A DNA stretch of 64,000 bases from Peribacillus simplex (GCF_900156045.1 NZ_FTMX01000001.1:930001-994000); one strand, 5' to 3'. Shown: positions 10,181 to 18,468, counted from the first letter of the stretch. A program made the numbers and translations. Notes: generated from the sequence alone by a model not told the origin.

Positions 10181-10238
10181 TTGAATAATTATAAGAGTGT
10201 GTTAAAATACACATTAGTGTATGAATATTAGTTATTCA
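10181..10238 (+). promoter_or_regulatory. Candidate artP promoter with downstream palindrome
   Basis: TTGAAT (10181-10186), a 16-bp spacer and TAAAAT (10203-10208) form a sigma-A-like promoter. A palindrome TGAATATTAGTTATTCA (10222-10238) follows near the expected transcription start. The half-sites TGAAT/ATTCA look like an ARG box, but the 7-bp spacer is longer than the 4 bp of the ArgR/AhrC consensus, so the binding protein is not assigned. Confidence 0.45.
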
Positions 10239-10300
10239 AATTTTAACTAAACCAAATTCAATAACAAGAGAATTGAAAATATCATTTTGGAGGAATAATA

Positions 10301-11110
10301 ATGAAGTTGAAAAAGCAGTTAGCATTGTTGCTTACTTCTGTTTTATTAGTAGGTATTTTAGCAGCATGCGGAACATCCGGGAAAGAAGATAAGGACACAG
10401 CTGGTACAGAAGACAAAAAGGTTCTGGTAATGGGAACTTCTGCGGATTATCCGCCATTTGAATATGTTGAAACATCTAAAAGTGATGAAATCAAAGGATT
10501 TGACATCGATATCGCTAAAGCAATCGGAAAAAAATTAGGTTATGAAGTTCAAGTGAAGGACATTGACTTTAATAGTCTTGTGCCTGCTCTGGAAAATAAA
10601 TCGGTCGATTTCGTTATCTCTGGAATGACGCCAACAGCAAAACGTGAGCAATCAGTCGATTTCAGTGATATTTACTATACAGCTAAAAACATGATCATCA
10701 CGACAAAGGACAGTAAAATCAAAACTGTTGAAGATTTAAAAGGGAAAACCGTAGGCGTACAGCTTGCATCCATTCAGGAGACATTGGCAAATGACTTGAA
10801 TAAATCCCAAGATATCGGGATGAAAGTTGAAAAACGGAACCGTATTCCTGAGGTTGTTCAAGAAATGTCAACAGGACGTTTTGATGCCGTGATCATGGAA
10901 GATACTGTGGCAAAAGGCTACCTGAAAGATAATAAAGAATTGGTGGGCCATGTGATCACGTCCGGTGAACAAGATGCCGGTTCGGCAATCGCTTTCCAAA
11001 AAGGAAGCAAGTTAACTGAAGAATTCAATGCCGAGTTGAAAAAAATGATGGAAAATGGTGAAATGGAAAAATTAATATTAAAATGGTTCGGTGGCAGTGA
11101 AACTGAATAA
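10301..11110 (+). CDS. artP: Amino-acid ABC transporter substrate-binding lipoprotein (ArtP/YqiX)
   Basis: A 269-residue extracellular solute-binding protein of family 3. A lysine-start signal peptide ends in the lipobox LAAC (residues about 21-24), so the mature protein is a lipoprotein on the outer face of the membrane. Family features are the SADYPPFEY start of the domain, GFDIDIAKAIGKKLG, the FVISGMTPTAKREQSVDFS segment and a C-terminal LILKWFGG. By position and partners it corresponds to B. subtilis ArtP (YqiX) of the arginine importer; the substrate is inferred, not shown. A terminator separates it from artQ, so the binding protein is probably made in excess over the membrane parts. Confidence 0.88.
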   Translation: MKLKKQLALLLTSVLLVGILAACGTSGKEDKDTAGTEDKKVLVMGTSADYPPFEYVETSKSDEIKGFDIDIAKAIGKKLGYEVQVKDIDFNSLVPALENKSVDFVISGMTPTAKREQSVDFSDIYYTAKNMIITTKDSKIKTVEDLKGKTVGVQLASIQETLANDLNKSQDIGMKVEKRNRIPEVVQEMSTGRFDAVIMEDTVAKGYLKDNKELVGHVITSGEQDAGSAIAFQKGSKLTEEFNAELKKMMENGEMEKLILKWFGGSETE

Positions 11111-11122
11111 TGCAGAGAGATG

Positions 11123-11166
11123 AAAAGCGTTCAGAAGAGATTTAGCATGCCTTCTGAACGTTTTTC
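11123..11166 (+). terminator. Partial terminator between artP and artQ
   Basis: CGTTCAGAAG (11128-11137) pairs with CTTCTGAACG (11151-11160), extended by AAAAG and a T-run. It sits inside the art operon and should reduce, not abolish, transcription into artQR. Confidence 0.8.
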
Positions 11167-11241
11167 CGCGCTTTATTGTTAATAAAATGAAGCAGGAGGA
11201 AGGACCTAAGATAACGGCCTTCATAAGAGAGGATGAATGGA

Positions 11242-11901
11242 GTGAATCTGGAATTTGAAAGGATTATGCCTTCCCTTCCATATATCCTGGAGGGAATACC
11301 GACTACATTAAAGGTTGTAGCGGTAGCGGCAGTAATCGGATTTGTTTTGGGAATATTACTATCTATACTTAAAATCAGCAGAATCAAGCCCTTGAATTGG
11401 ATTGCTGATTTTTATACATCCATTTTTCGCGGTACGCCTTTGGTGCTGCAATTAATGTTGATTTATTTTGGTTCACCACAAATATTAGGGATTCAAATCG
11501 AAGCGTTCCAAGCAGCATTTTTAGCATTCGGGCTGAATTCAGCGGCATACATCTCCGAAATTATCAGGGGAGGCATTTTAGCTGTCGATAAAGGCCAACG
11601 AGAGGCTTCGCTTGCACTGGGGGTTCCCTATTCAGGGATGATGCTTAATATTATCCTTCCGCAGGCCATCAAGAATATCCTGCCATCCCTTGTGAACGAA
11701 TTGATTTCCTTAACGAAGGAATCAGCCGTTGTCACAATTATTGGATTAGGGGATATCATGCGCCGTGCTTATATTGTCGGCGGTGAGACATATAAATTCT
11801 TCGAGCCGATATTATTTGCCGGCCTCATTTATTATGTGATGGTCATGGTTCTCACCATCTTAGGCAAAGTGATTGAAAGGAGAATGAGACGCAGTGATTA
11901 A
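11242..11901 (+). CDS. artQ: Amino-acid ABC transporter permease (ArtQ/YqiY)
   Basis: A His/Glu/Gln/Arg/opine-type (HEQRO) permease of about 219 residues with several hydrophobic segments and the EAA-loop region ([20 protein letters not shown]). GTG 11242 is preferred because the AGAGG site (11228-11232) is 9 bp upstream; ATG 11233 sits immediately against that site and would add three residues. It forms the membrane channel with ArtR as ATPase and ArtP as receptor. The 3' end overlaps artR by 8 bp, so translation is coupled. Confidence 0.88.
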   Translation: MNLEFERIMPSLPYILEGIPTTLKVVAVAAVIGFVLGILLSILKISRIKPLNWIADFYTSIFRGTPLVLQLMLIYFGSPQILGIQIEAFQAAFLAFGLNSAAYISEIIRGGILAVDKGQREASLALGVPYSGMMLNIILPQAIKNILPSLVNELISLTKESAVVTIIGLGDIMRRAYIVGGETYKFFEPILFAGLIYYVMVMVLTILGKVIERRMRRSD

Positions 11902-12616
11902 AATTGATGGACTCAAAAAAAATTATGGAAAGCTCGAGGTATTAAAAGGGATCAGCACCGAGATAGGGCAGGGTGAAGTATTAGCCATCATCGGTCCATC
12001 CGGTTCGGGAAAATCAACTTTCTTGCGCTGCATCAATATGCTCGAAACTCCTACTGATGGTCAAATCAGGTTTAAAGATCAAATCATCACTGATAAAAAG
12101 ACCAATATCATGAAAGTGCGTGAAAACGTCGGGATGGTATTTCAGCATTTTCATTTATTTCCACATAAAACCGTACTGGAAAATCTGACATATGCACCTA
12201 TGAAGGTGAAAAAACTATCAAAGGCCGAGGCTGTAAAACAAGCTCGTGAGCTCTTGACTAAAGTCGGTTTGGCCGATAAAGAATCGTCTTATCCGAATCG
12301 TCTGTCTGGCGGGCAAAAACAAAGGGTCGCGATTGCACGGGCATTGGCAATGAACCCGGAAGTAATCCTTTTCGATGAGCCGACTTCAGCGCTTGATCCC
12401 GAGATGGTAAAAGAAGTGCTCGAGGTTATGAAGTCACTGGCACATACGGGGATGACCATGCTGATCGTAACGCATGAAATGGGATTTGCGAGAGAAGTGG
12501 CCGATCGTGTACTATTCCTGGACGGGGGTCTGCTCGTTGAGGAAAGTGCTCCGGAAGAATTCTTTTCCAATCCGAAAAGCCAGCGTGCAAAAGACTTCTT
12601 GGAAAAAGTTTTATAA
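11894..12616 (+). CDS. artR: Amino-acid ABC transporter ATP-binding protein (ArtR/YqiZ)
   Basis: A 240-residue ABC ATPase of the polar amino-acid uptake class. Walker A is GPSGSGKST, the Q-loop lies in [12 protein letters not shown], the signature is [15 protein letters not shown], Walker B is [13 protein letters not shown] and the switch histidine is in VTHEMGFA. The start is GTG 11894, inside the end of artQ, with AAAGGAG 11 bp upstream. It is the last gene of the operon, and a good terminator follows 27 bp after the stop. Confidence 0.92.
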   Translation: MIKIDGLKKNYGKLEVLKGISTEIGQGEVLAIIGPSGSGKSTFLRCINMLETPTDGQIRFKDQIITDKKTNIMKVRENVGMVFQHFHLFPHKTVLENLTYAPMKVKKLSKAEAVKQARELLTKVGLADKESSYPNRLSGGQKQRVAIARALAMNPEVILFDEPTSALDPEMVKEVLEVMKSLAHTGMTMLIVTHEMGFAREVADRVLFLDGGLLVEESAPEEFFSNPKSQRAKDFLEKVL

Positions 12617-12642
12617 GCTAAAGAAAATAGTATATAATTGTG

Positions 12643-12674
12643 AAAAAAGGTAACGTTTAGGTTACCTTTTTTAT
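12643..12674 (+). terminator. Terminator of the art operon
   Basis: A 12-bp perfect stem AAAAAAGGTAAC (12643-12654) with GTTACCTTTTTT (12661-12672) around a 6-nt loop. Confidence 0.9.
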
Positions 12675-12808
12675 TTTTTTCCTATAATGTATTTTTGCTT
12701 GAAATGTATTTAGAAAAATTGGAAATTTAGCTCGCAAAGGACTGTGAAAATATCTGATTTCCTGATAGTATTATAATAGATAGAGAAAGTGCCAGGTGAT
12801 ACATAACA

Positions 12809-13798
12809 ATGTTTAAAATCGGATACAGGACGATTAAAACTGCTTTGGGGGCCACCCTGGCAATTATTATTGCACAAATGCTTAATCTCGAATATTTCTC
12901 TGCTGCGGGAATCATTGCGATCTTATGCATTCAAGTTACAAAAAAGAAGTCGGTGTATGCCTCCTGGCACCGGTTTTTAGCTTGTTTGATCGCAATGGCC
13001 TATGCATCCCTATTCTTTCATTTCATCGCATTCCATCCGCTGATGATAGGTTTGATCCTCTTGATTTTCATTCCAACGACAGTTGCTTTGAAGATTAATG
13101 AGGGGATTGTGACGAGCAGCGTCATCATCATGCATTTATACGGGGCGGGTGACATCACTTTTTCCCTGCTGATCAATGAAACGATATTAATTGCAGTTGG
13201 AGTTGGAGTGGCGCTTGTCATGAATCTGTACATGCCCAGTGTCGATGATAAACTGCTGGCCTACCAGGAAAGCATCGAAACGAACTTTAGTGCGATCTTG
13301 ATGGGAATTGTCCGCTATTTAAGGGATAATGATCACACATGGGATGGTAAGGAAATCACCGACACAGCCAATCTGCTTAATCAAGCCAAAAGCCTTGCCT
13401 TCAGGGACGTGGAAAATCATTTTTTAAGGGAAGAAGACCTGTATTACCATTATTTCAAAATGCGTGAAAAGCAATTTGAAATAATTGAACGAATTCTGCC
13501 CCTAGTCACGAATATTCCACTGGTTGTCAAGCAAAGCGGAATAGTGGCTGATTTTATAGAAGATTTGGCAGAAAACGTACACCCACAAAATACGGCCATC
13601 CTTTATCTGAAGAAGCTTGAGGAAATGGAGATTCATTTTAGGGGAATGGCACTGCCGCAGACACGGGAAGAGTTCGAATCCAGGGCCGCATTACTGCAGC
13701 TCATGAAGGAAATGGAGCGTTATTTATTGTTGAAGCATTCCTTCAAGGGACTGCCCAAGCTGAACAGCAGCCGAATGAAAAAGAGGCACTTGGCTTAA
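12809..13798 (+). CDS. yqjA: YqjA family membrane protein (aromatic acid exporter-like, DUF939)
   Basis: A 329-residue protein. The first 140 or so residues form about five hydrophobic segments (LGATLAIIIAQML, then FHFIAFHPLMIGLILLIFIP and others), typical of the ArAE/FUSC-like DUF939 N-terminal half. The remaining 190 residues are charged and predicted helical, and probably cytosolic. Homologues are grouped with aromatic acid exporters, but transport has not been shown for YqjA as far as I know. The weak AGGTGA site is 9 bp before ATG 12809. The next gene, yqjB, follows after 31 bp, as in B. subtilis, so the two are probably co-transcribed. Confidence 0.82.
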   Translation: MFKIGYRTIKTALGATLAIIIAQMLNLEYFSAAGIIAILCIQVTKKKSVYASWHRFLACLIAMAYASLFFHFIAFHPLMIGLILLIFIPTTVALKINEGIVTSSVIIMHLYGAGDITFSLLINETILIAVGVGVALVMNLYMPSVDDKLLAYQESIETNFSAILMGIVRYLRDNDHTWDGKEITDTANLLNQAKSLAFRDVENHFLREEDLYYHYFKMREKQFEIIERILPLVTNIPLVVKQSGIVADFIEDLAENVHPQNTAILYLKKLEEMEIHFRGMALPQTREEFESRAALLQLMKEMERYLLLKHSFKGLPKLNSSRMKKRHLA

Positions 13799-13829
13799 AC
13801 TAAGCAAAAAAGTGAAGGAATTGATACAA

Positions 13830-14345
13830 ATGAAATGGATCCTTTCTTTGTTGCTCATGCTATCTTTGTGGCCGTTGCAGGCACAAGCCCAACCTCAATC
13901 GGTTAAGCCTGGCGATCCGTTTATCATCATCAATAAAGCCAACAATAAATTGGCGTTCATTGATGATAACGAGGTCAAGGAGATCCTGCCGGTCGGTACG
14001 GGAAAGAGTCAAGAACTTACACCTGAAGGGATTTTCACGGTCAAAGTAAAAGCAGTCAATCCATATTACCGAAAAAAAAATATTCCTGGCGGCGATCCCA
14101 GGAATCCTCTGGGGTCGCGGTGGATTGGATTCGATGCACGAAATACCGATGGAAGGATTTACGGCATTCATGGTACGAATCAGCCATCATCAATTGGTAA
14201 ATACATTTCAAATGGCTGTGTACGGATGCATAAATCCGATGTAGAGCGGTTATACGAAAAAGTCCCCATCGGCACTAAAGTGTTGATCACCATATCGAAC
14301 GAGGATTTCAAAACGTTGGCAAAGAAAAATGGGGCGATAAAATAA
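13830..14345 (+). CDS. yqjB: Exported L,D-transpeptidase (YkuD domain)
   Basis: A 171-residue protein with a signal peptide (MKWILSLLLMLSLWPLQAQA) and a YkuD catalytic domain. The active-site pattern is complete: H114 in YGIHGTNQPSSIG, then SNGCVRM with the nucleophile C130 and the following Arg. Such enzymes make 3-3 cross-links in, or modify, peptidoglycan outside the membrane. ATG 13830 is chosen for the GAAGGA site and the clean signal peptide; a GTG at 13812 overlaps that site. No LysM domain is present, so it differs from YkuD itself. Its 3' end faces the prli42-like gene, and a shared hairpin lies between them. Confidence 0.88.
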   Translation: MKWILSLLLMLSLWPLQAQAQPQSVKPGDPFIIINKANNKLAFIDDNEVKEILPVGTGKSQELTPEGIFTVKVKAVNPYYRKKNIPGGDPRNPLGSRWIGFDARNTDGRIYGIHGTNQPSSIGKYISNGCVRMHKSDVERLYEKVPIGTKVLITISNEDFKTLAKKNGAIK

Positions 14346-14369
14346 AGAGAGGGAAGCTTTGCTCCCCTC
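14343..14369 (-). terminator. Hairpin between convergent yqjB and the prli42-like gene
   Basis: GAGGGAAGC (14349-14357) pairs with GCTCCCCTC (14361-14369) with one wobble and a 3-nt loop. On the minus strand it is followed by TCTTTATTTTA, so it is a better terminator for the small minus-strand gene than for yqjB. Confidence 0.7.
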
Positions 14370-14385
14370 CCAATTACGGTTTCTA

Positions 14386-14481
14386 TTACAAAAGAAATGC
14401 GATACCTGATAATAAGCTCGTTAATAACATTGAGATAAGCATTAAATACACGACGATTTTTCTGATTTTCTTGTTTCCCAT
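14386..14481 (-). CDS. prli42: Prli42-like stressosome-associated mini membrane protein (31 aa)
   Basis: An open frame of exactly 31 residues: a short basic head (MGNKKIRKIV) and one hydrophobic helix (VYLMLISMLLTSLLSGIAFLL). Size, charge pattern and topology match Prli42, the 31-residue protein that anchors the stressosome to the membrane in Listeria and is conserved in Firmicutes. An AAGGGAG site lies 6-8 bp before the ATG, a TTGTTT-17-TAAAAT promoter lies upstream (14544-14516), and a terminator lies downstream. It is divergent from mce and convergent with yqjB. The identity rests on remembered family features; the existence of a gene is well supported by its signals. Confidence 0.75.
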   Translation of the reverse strand: MGNKKIRKIVVYLMLISMLLTSLLSGIAFLL

Positions 14482-14515
14482 ATGCTCTCTCCCTTAAAAC
14501 AGTTTAATTGATTTT

Positions 14516-14544
14516 ATTTTAACTTGAACATTTAGTAGAAACAA
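14516..14544 (-). promoter_or_regulatory. Candidate sigma-A promoter of the prli42-like gene
   Basis: On the minus strand, TTGTTT (14544-14539), 17 bp, then TAAAAT (14521-14516), 35 bp before the start codon. Confidence 0.5.
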
Positions 14545-14648
14545 GTAAAAGTATAATGTTCATATTATTCCGAATCTTAAAAGGCTTTAATGCAAGATTA
14601 GTAGTATTTTAATGGAGTCATCCAATCATACATAGCATGGGGGTTTTT

Positions 14649-15074
14649 ATGATGATTAAAAATATCGATCATATAGGTATTGCCGTCAAGTCACTGGAGG
14701 AAGCCTTGCCGCTTTACACGGAAACGTTGAAATTGAAACTTGAAGGAATCGAGACAGTGGAGAGCCAAGGAGTGAAAGTGGCCTTCATCCTGGCAGGCAA
14801 TACCCGTTTGGAGTTGTTGGAAGCGTTGTCACCGGCAAGCCCAATCGCCAAATTCATCGAAAAACGCGGTGAAGGGATTCATCATGTGGCACTTGGCGTC
14901 GATGGCATCGAAGATAGAATAAAAGAAATCAAAGAATCTGGATTGCGCATGATTGATGATTCATCAAGAAAGGGAGCGCACAATGCGGATGTTGCTTTCG
15001 TTCATCCCAAGTCTACCGCGGGTGTATTATATGAGCTTTGTGAACAAGCATTATCAAAGGAGGAGCAGGAATGA
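14649..15074 (+). CDS. mce: Methylmalonyl-CoA epimerase
   Basis: A VOC-fold protein of about 141 residues (YqjC in B. subtilis) that interconverts (S)- and (R)-methylmalonyl-CoA. Metal-ligand positions are visible: H8 in NIDHIGIAV, the His in GIHHVALGV and the Glu in LYELCEQ. The start is ATG 14649 or 14652 behind GGGGG (14639-14643); ATG 14637 would overlap that site. The stop overlaps the yqjD start by 4 bp (ATGA), so the two are translationally coupled. With YqjD and MutAB it links propionyl-CoA to succinyl-CoA. Confidence 0.9.
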   Translation: MMIKNIDHIGIAVKSLEEALPLYTETLKLKLEGIETVESQGVKVAFILAGNTRLELLEALSPASPIAKFIEKRGEGIHHVALGVDGIEDRIKEIKESGLRMIDDSSRKGAHNADVAFVHPKSTAGVLYELCEQALSKEEQE

Positions 15075-16621
15075 CAGACATATACGATACAATCAATGAC
15101 CTATATGACAGACGCCGCAAAGTGGAAATGGGCGGCGGTGAAGAAAGAATCGATAAGCAGCATGAAAAGGGCAAACTTACTGCAAGGGAAAGAATTGATC
15201 TTTTAGTTGATCCGGGTACTTTCATAGAGCTTAATCCTTTTATCAAACACCGTAATACCAATTTTGGCATGGAAAAGGAAGAAGGGCCAGGAGAAGGGGT
15301 TGTCACTGGTTACGGAAAGGTCAACGGCCGCGACATTTATCTGTTTTCACAGGATTTTACTGTTTTTGGCGGCGCACTCGGTGAAATGCATGCTCTGAAA
15401 ATTGCCAATGTTATGGATTTGGCAGCGGAAAATGGAGCCCCTTTCATAGGTTTGAACGATTCTGGTGGGGCTCGCATTCAAGAAGGCGTAGTTTCGCTTG
15501 ACGGATATGGCCAAATTTTTTACCGGAATTCCATTTATTCAGGGGTCATTCCACAGATTTCGGTTATTATGGGACCTTGTGCAGGCGGAGCCGTATATTC
15601 CCCAGCCATAACCGACTTTGTCTTCATGGTTGAAAAAACGAGCCAAATGTTCATAACAGGTCCTAAAGTCATTGAAACGGTTACAGGTGAAAAGATTTCA
15701 TCTGAAGGATTGGGTGGAGCGACAGTACATAATACCATAAGCGGTAATGCCCATTTCAAGGGAGCATCTGAGGAGCAAGTATTGGCGGACGTTAGACGTC
15801 TCCTGAGTTATCTTCCACAAAATAATGAAGAGAAGCCGCCGGTTTTGGAAGCAGACGATGGAGATGACTACCGTCCGGATTTAACGGATGTAGTCCCTTA
15901 TGAAGGGATCCGTCCATATGATGTTCGGAAAGTATTGGAGCAGGTTGTCGATGAGGATTCCTTTATGGAAGTTCAAGAGGGCTTTGCGAAAAACATAGTG
16001 ATCGGCTTGGCGCGTATCAAAGGGAAATCAGTGGGGCTTGTCTGTAACCAGCCAAAGGTATTGGCTGGGGGACTTGATATCGATTCATCAGATAAGGCTG
16101 CCCGTTTTATTCGTTTCTGTGACTCGTTCAACATTCCGCTAATTACGTTTGAAGACGTTTCAGGGTTTTTCCCGGGCGTTAAACAAGAACATGGCGGGAT
16201 CATTCGCCACGGTGCAAAGCTGCTATATGCATATTCAGAAGCGACAGTACCAAAATTGACGATCATTCTGCGTAAAGCATACGGTGGAGCTTACGTAGCT
16301 CTTAATAGTAAATCAATCGGTGCGGATCTTACGTTTGCATGGCCGAATGCTGAAATCGCGGTTATGGGTTCTGCTGGAGCGGCAAATATCATTTTTGCCC
16401 GTGAAATTCAAAATAGCCAAGATCCGGAAGCGACACGTGCAGCTAAAATTGAAGAATACCGTGAGAAGTTCGCCAATCCATATGTTGCCGCAAGTCTTGG
16501 AATGGTGGATGATGTTATCGATCCCCGTGAAACCAGGATTAAGATCATTCAATCTCTTGATATGCTACGCAACAAAAAAGAAACCCGACCATGGAAAAAA
16601 CACGGGAATATCCCGTTGTGA
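15071..16621 (+). CDS. yqjD: Propionyl/methylmalonyl-CoA carboxyltransferase subunit
   Basis: A 516-residue crotonase-fold carboxyltransferase (PccB/MmdA type), full length for the family. Visible are FGGALGEMHALKI, the GGARIQEGV acyl-CoA binding region in the N-terminal half, and GFFPGVKQEHGGIIRHGAKL, GGAYVALNSK and EIAVMGSAGAANIIF in the C-terminal half. It moves carboxyl from carboxybiotin to propionyl-CoA, or the reverse. The biotin carboxylase and biotin carrier subunits that it needs are not in this window, so its partner must be elsewhere. It forms an operon with mce, and a terminator follows after 14 bp. Confidence 0.9.
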   Translation: MTDIYDTINDLYDRRRKVEMGGGEERIDKQHEKGKLTARERIDLLVDPGTFIELNPFIKHRNTNFGMEKEEGPGEGVVTGYGKVNGRDIYLFSQDFTVFGGALGEMHALKIANVMDLAAENGAPFIGLNDSGGARIQEGVVSLDGYGQIFYRNSIYSGVIPQISVIMGPCAGGAVYSPAITDFVFMVEKTSQMFITGPKVIETVTGEKISSEGLGGATVHNTISGNAHFKGASEEQVLADVRRLLSYLPQNNEEKPPVLEADDGDDYRPDLTDVVPYEGIRPYDVRKVLEQVVDEDSFMEVQEGFAKNIVIGLARIKGKSVGLVCNQPKVLAGGLDIDSSDKAARFIRFCDSFNIPLITFEDVSGFFPGVKQEHGGIIRHGAKLLYAYSEATVPKLTIILRKAYGGAYVALNSKSIGADLTFAWPNAEIAVMGSAGAANIIFAREIQNSQDPEATRAAKIEEYREKFANPYVAASLGMVDDVIDPRETRIKIIQSLDMLRNKKETRPWKKHGNIPL

Positions 16622-16635
16622 TCCAACATTGCAAG

Positions 16636-16666
16636 GAGCCCAAACTATCTGTTTTGGGCTCTTTTC
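16636..16666 (+). terminator. Terminator of mce-yqjD
   Basis: GAGCCCAAA (16636-16644) pairs with TTTGGGCTC (16653-16661), followed by TTTTCC. Confidence 0.85.
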
Positions 16667-16854
16667 CATACTGGGGAAGATATCATTTTTTAAAGAAAAT
16701 CATTTTAGTCATCATTCACCTTTTTAAAGCGGCCTATTGGCAGGGAAATGACCAGGATGCTTTTTTAGCCGGGCCTTCCTTTTCACATTATTTGCCGGGG
16801 CGCCGCTTTTAGCAGTATAATTAAAGAGGAAAACTTTTTTGGAGGTTTTATTTT

Positions 16855-17976
16855 ATGATTAATGAAGAACGTTTAGTTAATGAATTTATGGAATTGGTGC
16901 AGATCGATTCCGAAACGAAAAATGAAGCAGCCATCGCCAAAGTGCTGAAAGAAAAATTCGGGGCACTGGGTGTAGAGGTTTTTGAAGATGATACAACAGC
17001 AGTTACCGGTCATGGTGCAGGGAATTTAGTATGTACTTTAAAAGGAAATAAAGAAGGCGTGGATACCATCTATTTCACCTCCCATATGGATACGGTTGTA
17101 CCAGGTAATGGGATCAAGCCTTCCATCAAAGATGGATACATAGTTTCAGACGGAACGACCATTTTAGGGGCGGATGACAAAGCTGGATTAGCGGTCATGT
17201 TAGAAACGCTTAAAGTGTTGAAAGAACAGAATATCGAGCATGGTACAATCGAATTCATCATTACAGTCGGTGAAGAATCTGGCTTGGTAGGGGCAAAGGC
17301 ATTGGACCGCTCCCTAGTAACGGCTAAATTCGGTTTTGCACTTGATAGTGATGGTAAAGTGGGCAATGTGGTTGTTGCTGCACCTACTCAGGCGAAAGTA
17401 TCTGCAACCATTTTAGGCAAGACTGCTCACGCTGGTGTCGCTCCCGAGAAAGGCGTTTCGGCCATTACGATCGCTGCCAAAGCAATCTCTAGAATGCCAT
17501 TAGGCAGAATCGACGAGGAAACGACAGCCAATATCGGAAGGTTCCAGGGGGGACAGCAAACCAATATTGTTTGTGACCATGTTGAAATCCTTGCAGAAGC
17601 AAGATCCTTGATTCCTGAAAAAATGGAAATACAGGTAGCGAAAATGAAAGAGGCATTCGAGACTGCAGCCATTGAAATGGGCGGACGTGCCGAAGTTGAA
17701 GTTAACGTCATGTATCCTGGTTTTAAATATGGTGCTGGTGATCATGTAGTCGAAATCGCAAGAAAGGCAGCAGAGAAAATCGGCCGTCCTTGCGAGCTGG
17801 TTAAAAGCGGCGGAGGAAGCGATGCGAATGTCATTGCAGGCTTTGGCATCCCTACTGTCAATCTCGCAGTGGGCTATGAAGATATCCATACTACGAATGA
17901 AAGAATCCCAGTTGAGGAATTAACGAAGCTAGCTGAAATGGTTGTCAGTATCGTCAAAGAAGTATCAGGGGAATAA
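16855..17976 (+). CDS. yqjE: M20-family peptidase, PepT-like (YqjE)
   Basis: A 373-residue cytosolic metallopeptidase of the tripeptidase T-like subgroup. The two-zinc site is recognisable: SHMDTV (first His and the Asp that follows), ADDKAGLA (bridging Asp), the catalytic GEESGLVG, the LDSDG ligand and a C-terminal His in GYEDIHTTNERI. The middle dimerisation domain starts near KTAHAGVAPEKG. A GGAGG site lies about 10 bp before ATG 16855. It probably trims small peptides; the natural substrate is not shown. It has its own space upstream (233 bp with an AT-rich promoter-like stretch) and a long gene-poor gap downstream. Confidence 0.87.
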   Translation: MINEERLVNEFMELVQIDSETKNEAAIAKVLKEKFGALGVEVFEDDTTAVTGHGAGNLVCTLKGNKEGVDTIYFTSHMDTVVPGNGIKPSIKDGYIVSDGTTILGADDKAGLAVMLETLKVLKEQNIEHGTIEFIITVGEESGLVGAKALDRSLVTAKFGFALDSDGKVGNVVVAAPTQAKVSATILGKTAHAGVAPEKGVSAITIAAKAISRMPLGRIDEETTANIGRFQGGQQTNIVCDHVEILAEARSLIPEKMEIQVAKMKEAFETAAIEMGGRAEVEVNVMYPGFKYGAGDHVVEIARKAAEKIGRPCELVKSGGGSDANVIAGFGIPTVNLAVGYEDIHTTNERIPVEELTKLAEMVVSIVKEVSGE

Positions 17977-18018
17977 ACACCCTAAATAAGAGAGGGAGTT
18001 GGAGGGGAGTTTCCTAAA

Positions 18019-18096
18019 GTAAATCGAAAAAGGCGGCAGAGGTACGATGAATATGCCTTGCCGATTGAATACGTGTTTCCGTCGAAAAAGACCTGA
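18019..18096 (+). other. Possible 25-residue ORF with a GTA in start position
   Basis: A strong ribosome site, GGAGGGGAG (18001-18009), is followed 9 bp later by GTA and then an in-frame basic peptide (NRKRRQRYDEYALPIEYVF, then PSKKT) ending in TGA. No ATG, GTG or TTG is in frame near the site. This is either a gene that lost its GTG start (GTG to GTA), a gene with a non-standard start, or chance. The peptide does not match anything I can name. Confidence 0.3.
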
Positions 18097-18247
18097 TGCC
18101 TTGCTTTCCGGGATTCAGCAACCAGGTAAATAGGCTATGATGGTCAAAGGCGGATTGCAATAAAGATGGATATCCTCTCCTTCAAACTATTTGTCCAGGA
18201 ACCCGTGAAATCTTGATTTTTACCGAATATATTCAGGGTGTTGCCGT

Positions 18248-18340
18248 TTGATTACGATCATTGATCAGCAAAAACTCGTATATATTTGCCAAGATGTTAA
18301 AAGTATTGAAGGAATATATGTACAGTCATCAATGACATGA
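18248..18340 (+). other. Possible 30-residue ORF (TTG start) before a terminator
   Basis: The frame begins TTG ATT ACG and encodes about 30 residues (LITIIDQQKLVYICQDVK and 12 more), ending inside a hairpin terminator at 18322-18352. AGGGTG, 12-17 bp upstream, is a poor ribosome site. It could be the remnant of a lost gene in this 490-bp gap (B. subtilis carries yqjF and yqjG here) or a small peptide gene. Confidence 0.25.
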
Positions 18341-18352
18341 TGGCTGTTTTTC
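18322..18352 (+). terminator. Hairpin terminator in the yqjE-dinB gap
   Basis: ACAGTCATC (18322-18330) pairs with GATGGCTGT (18339-18347) with one wobble, followed by TTTTTC. It implies a transcript arriving from 17977-18320, either yqjE read-through or a small gene. Elsewhere in the 17977-18468 gap I see only the two weak ORFs listed. Confidence 0.7.
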
Positions 18353-18468
18353 TTGGAGTGGGAGCAACGTGGTTACCAAAGATAAATAGGGGTACCTTAA
18401 TAGAAGTGGTTTTTTAGTGGGCCTATTATCCGGTATTTTTTATTTTTACAAGGATGTGACGGTCAAAC

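Noticed and set aside
10222-10238. ARG box (ArgR/AhrC site) before artP
   Set aside because: Half-sites fit, but the 7-bp spacer is three longer than the consensus; kept only as an unassigned palindrome.
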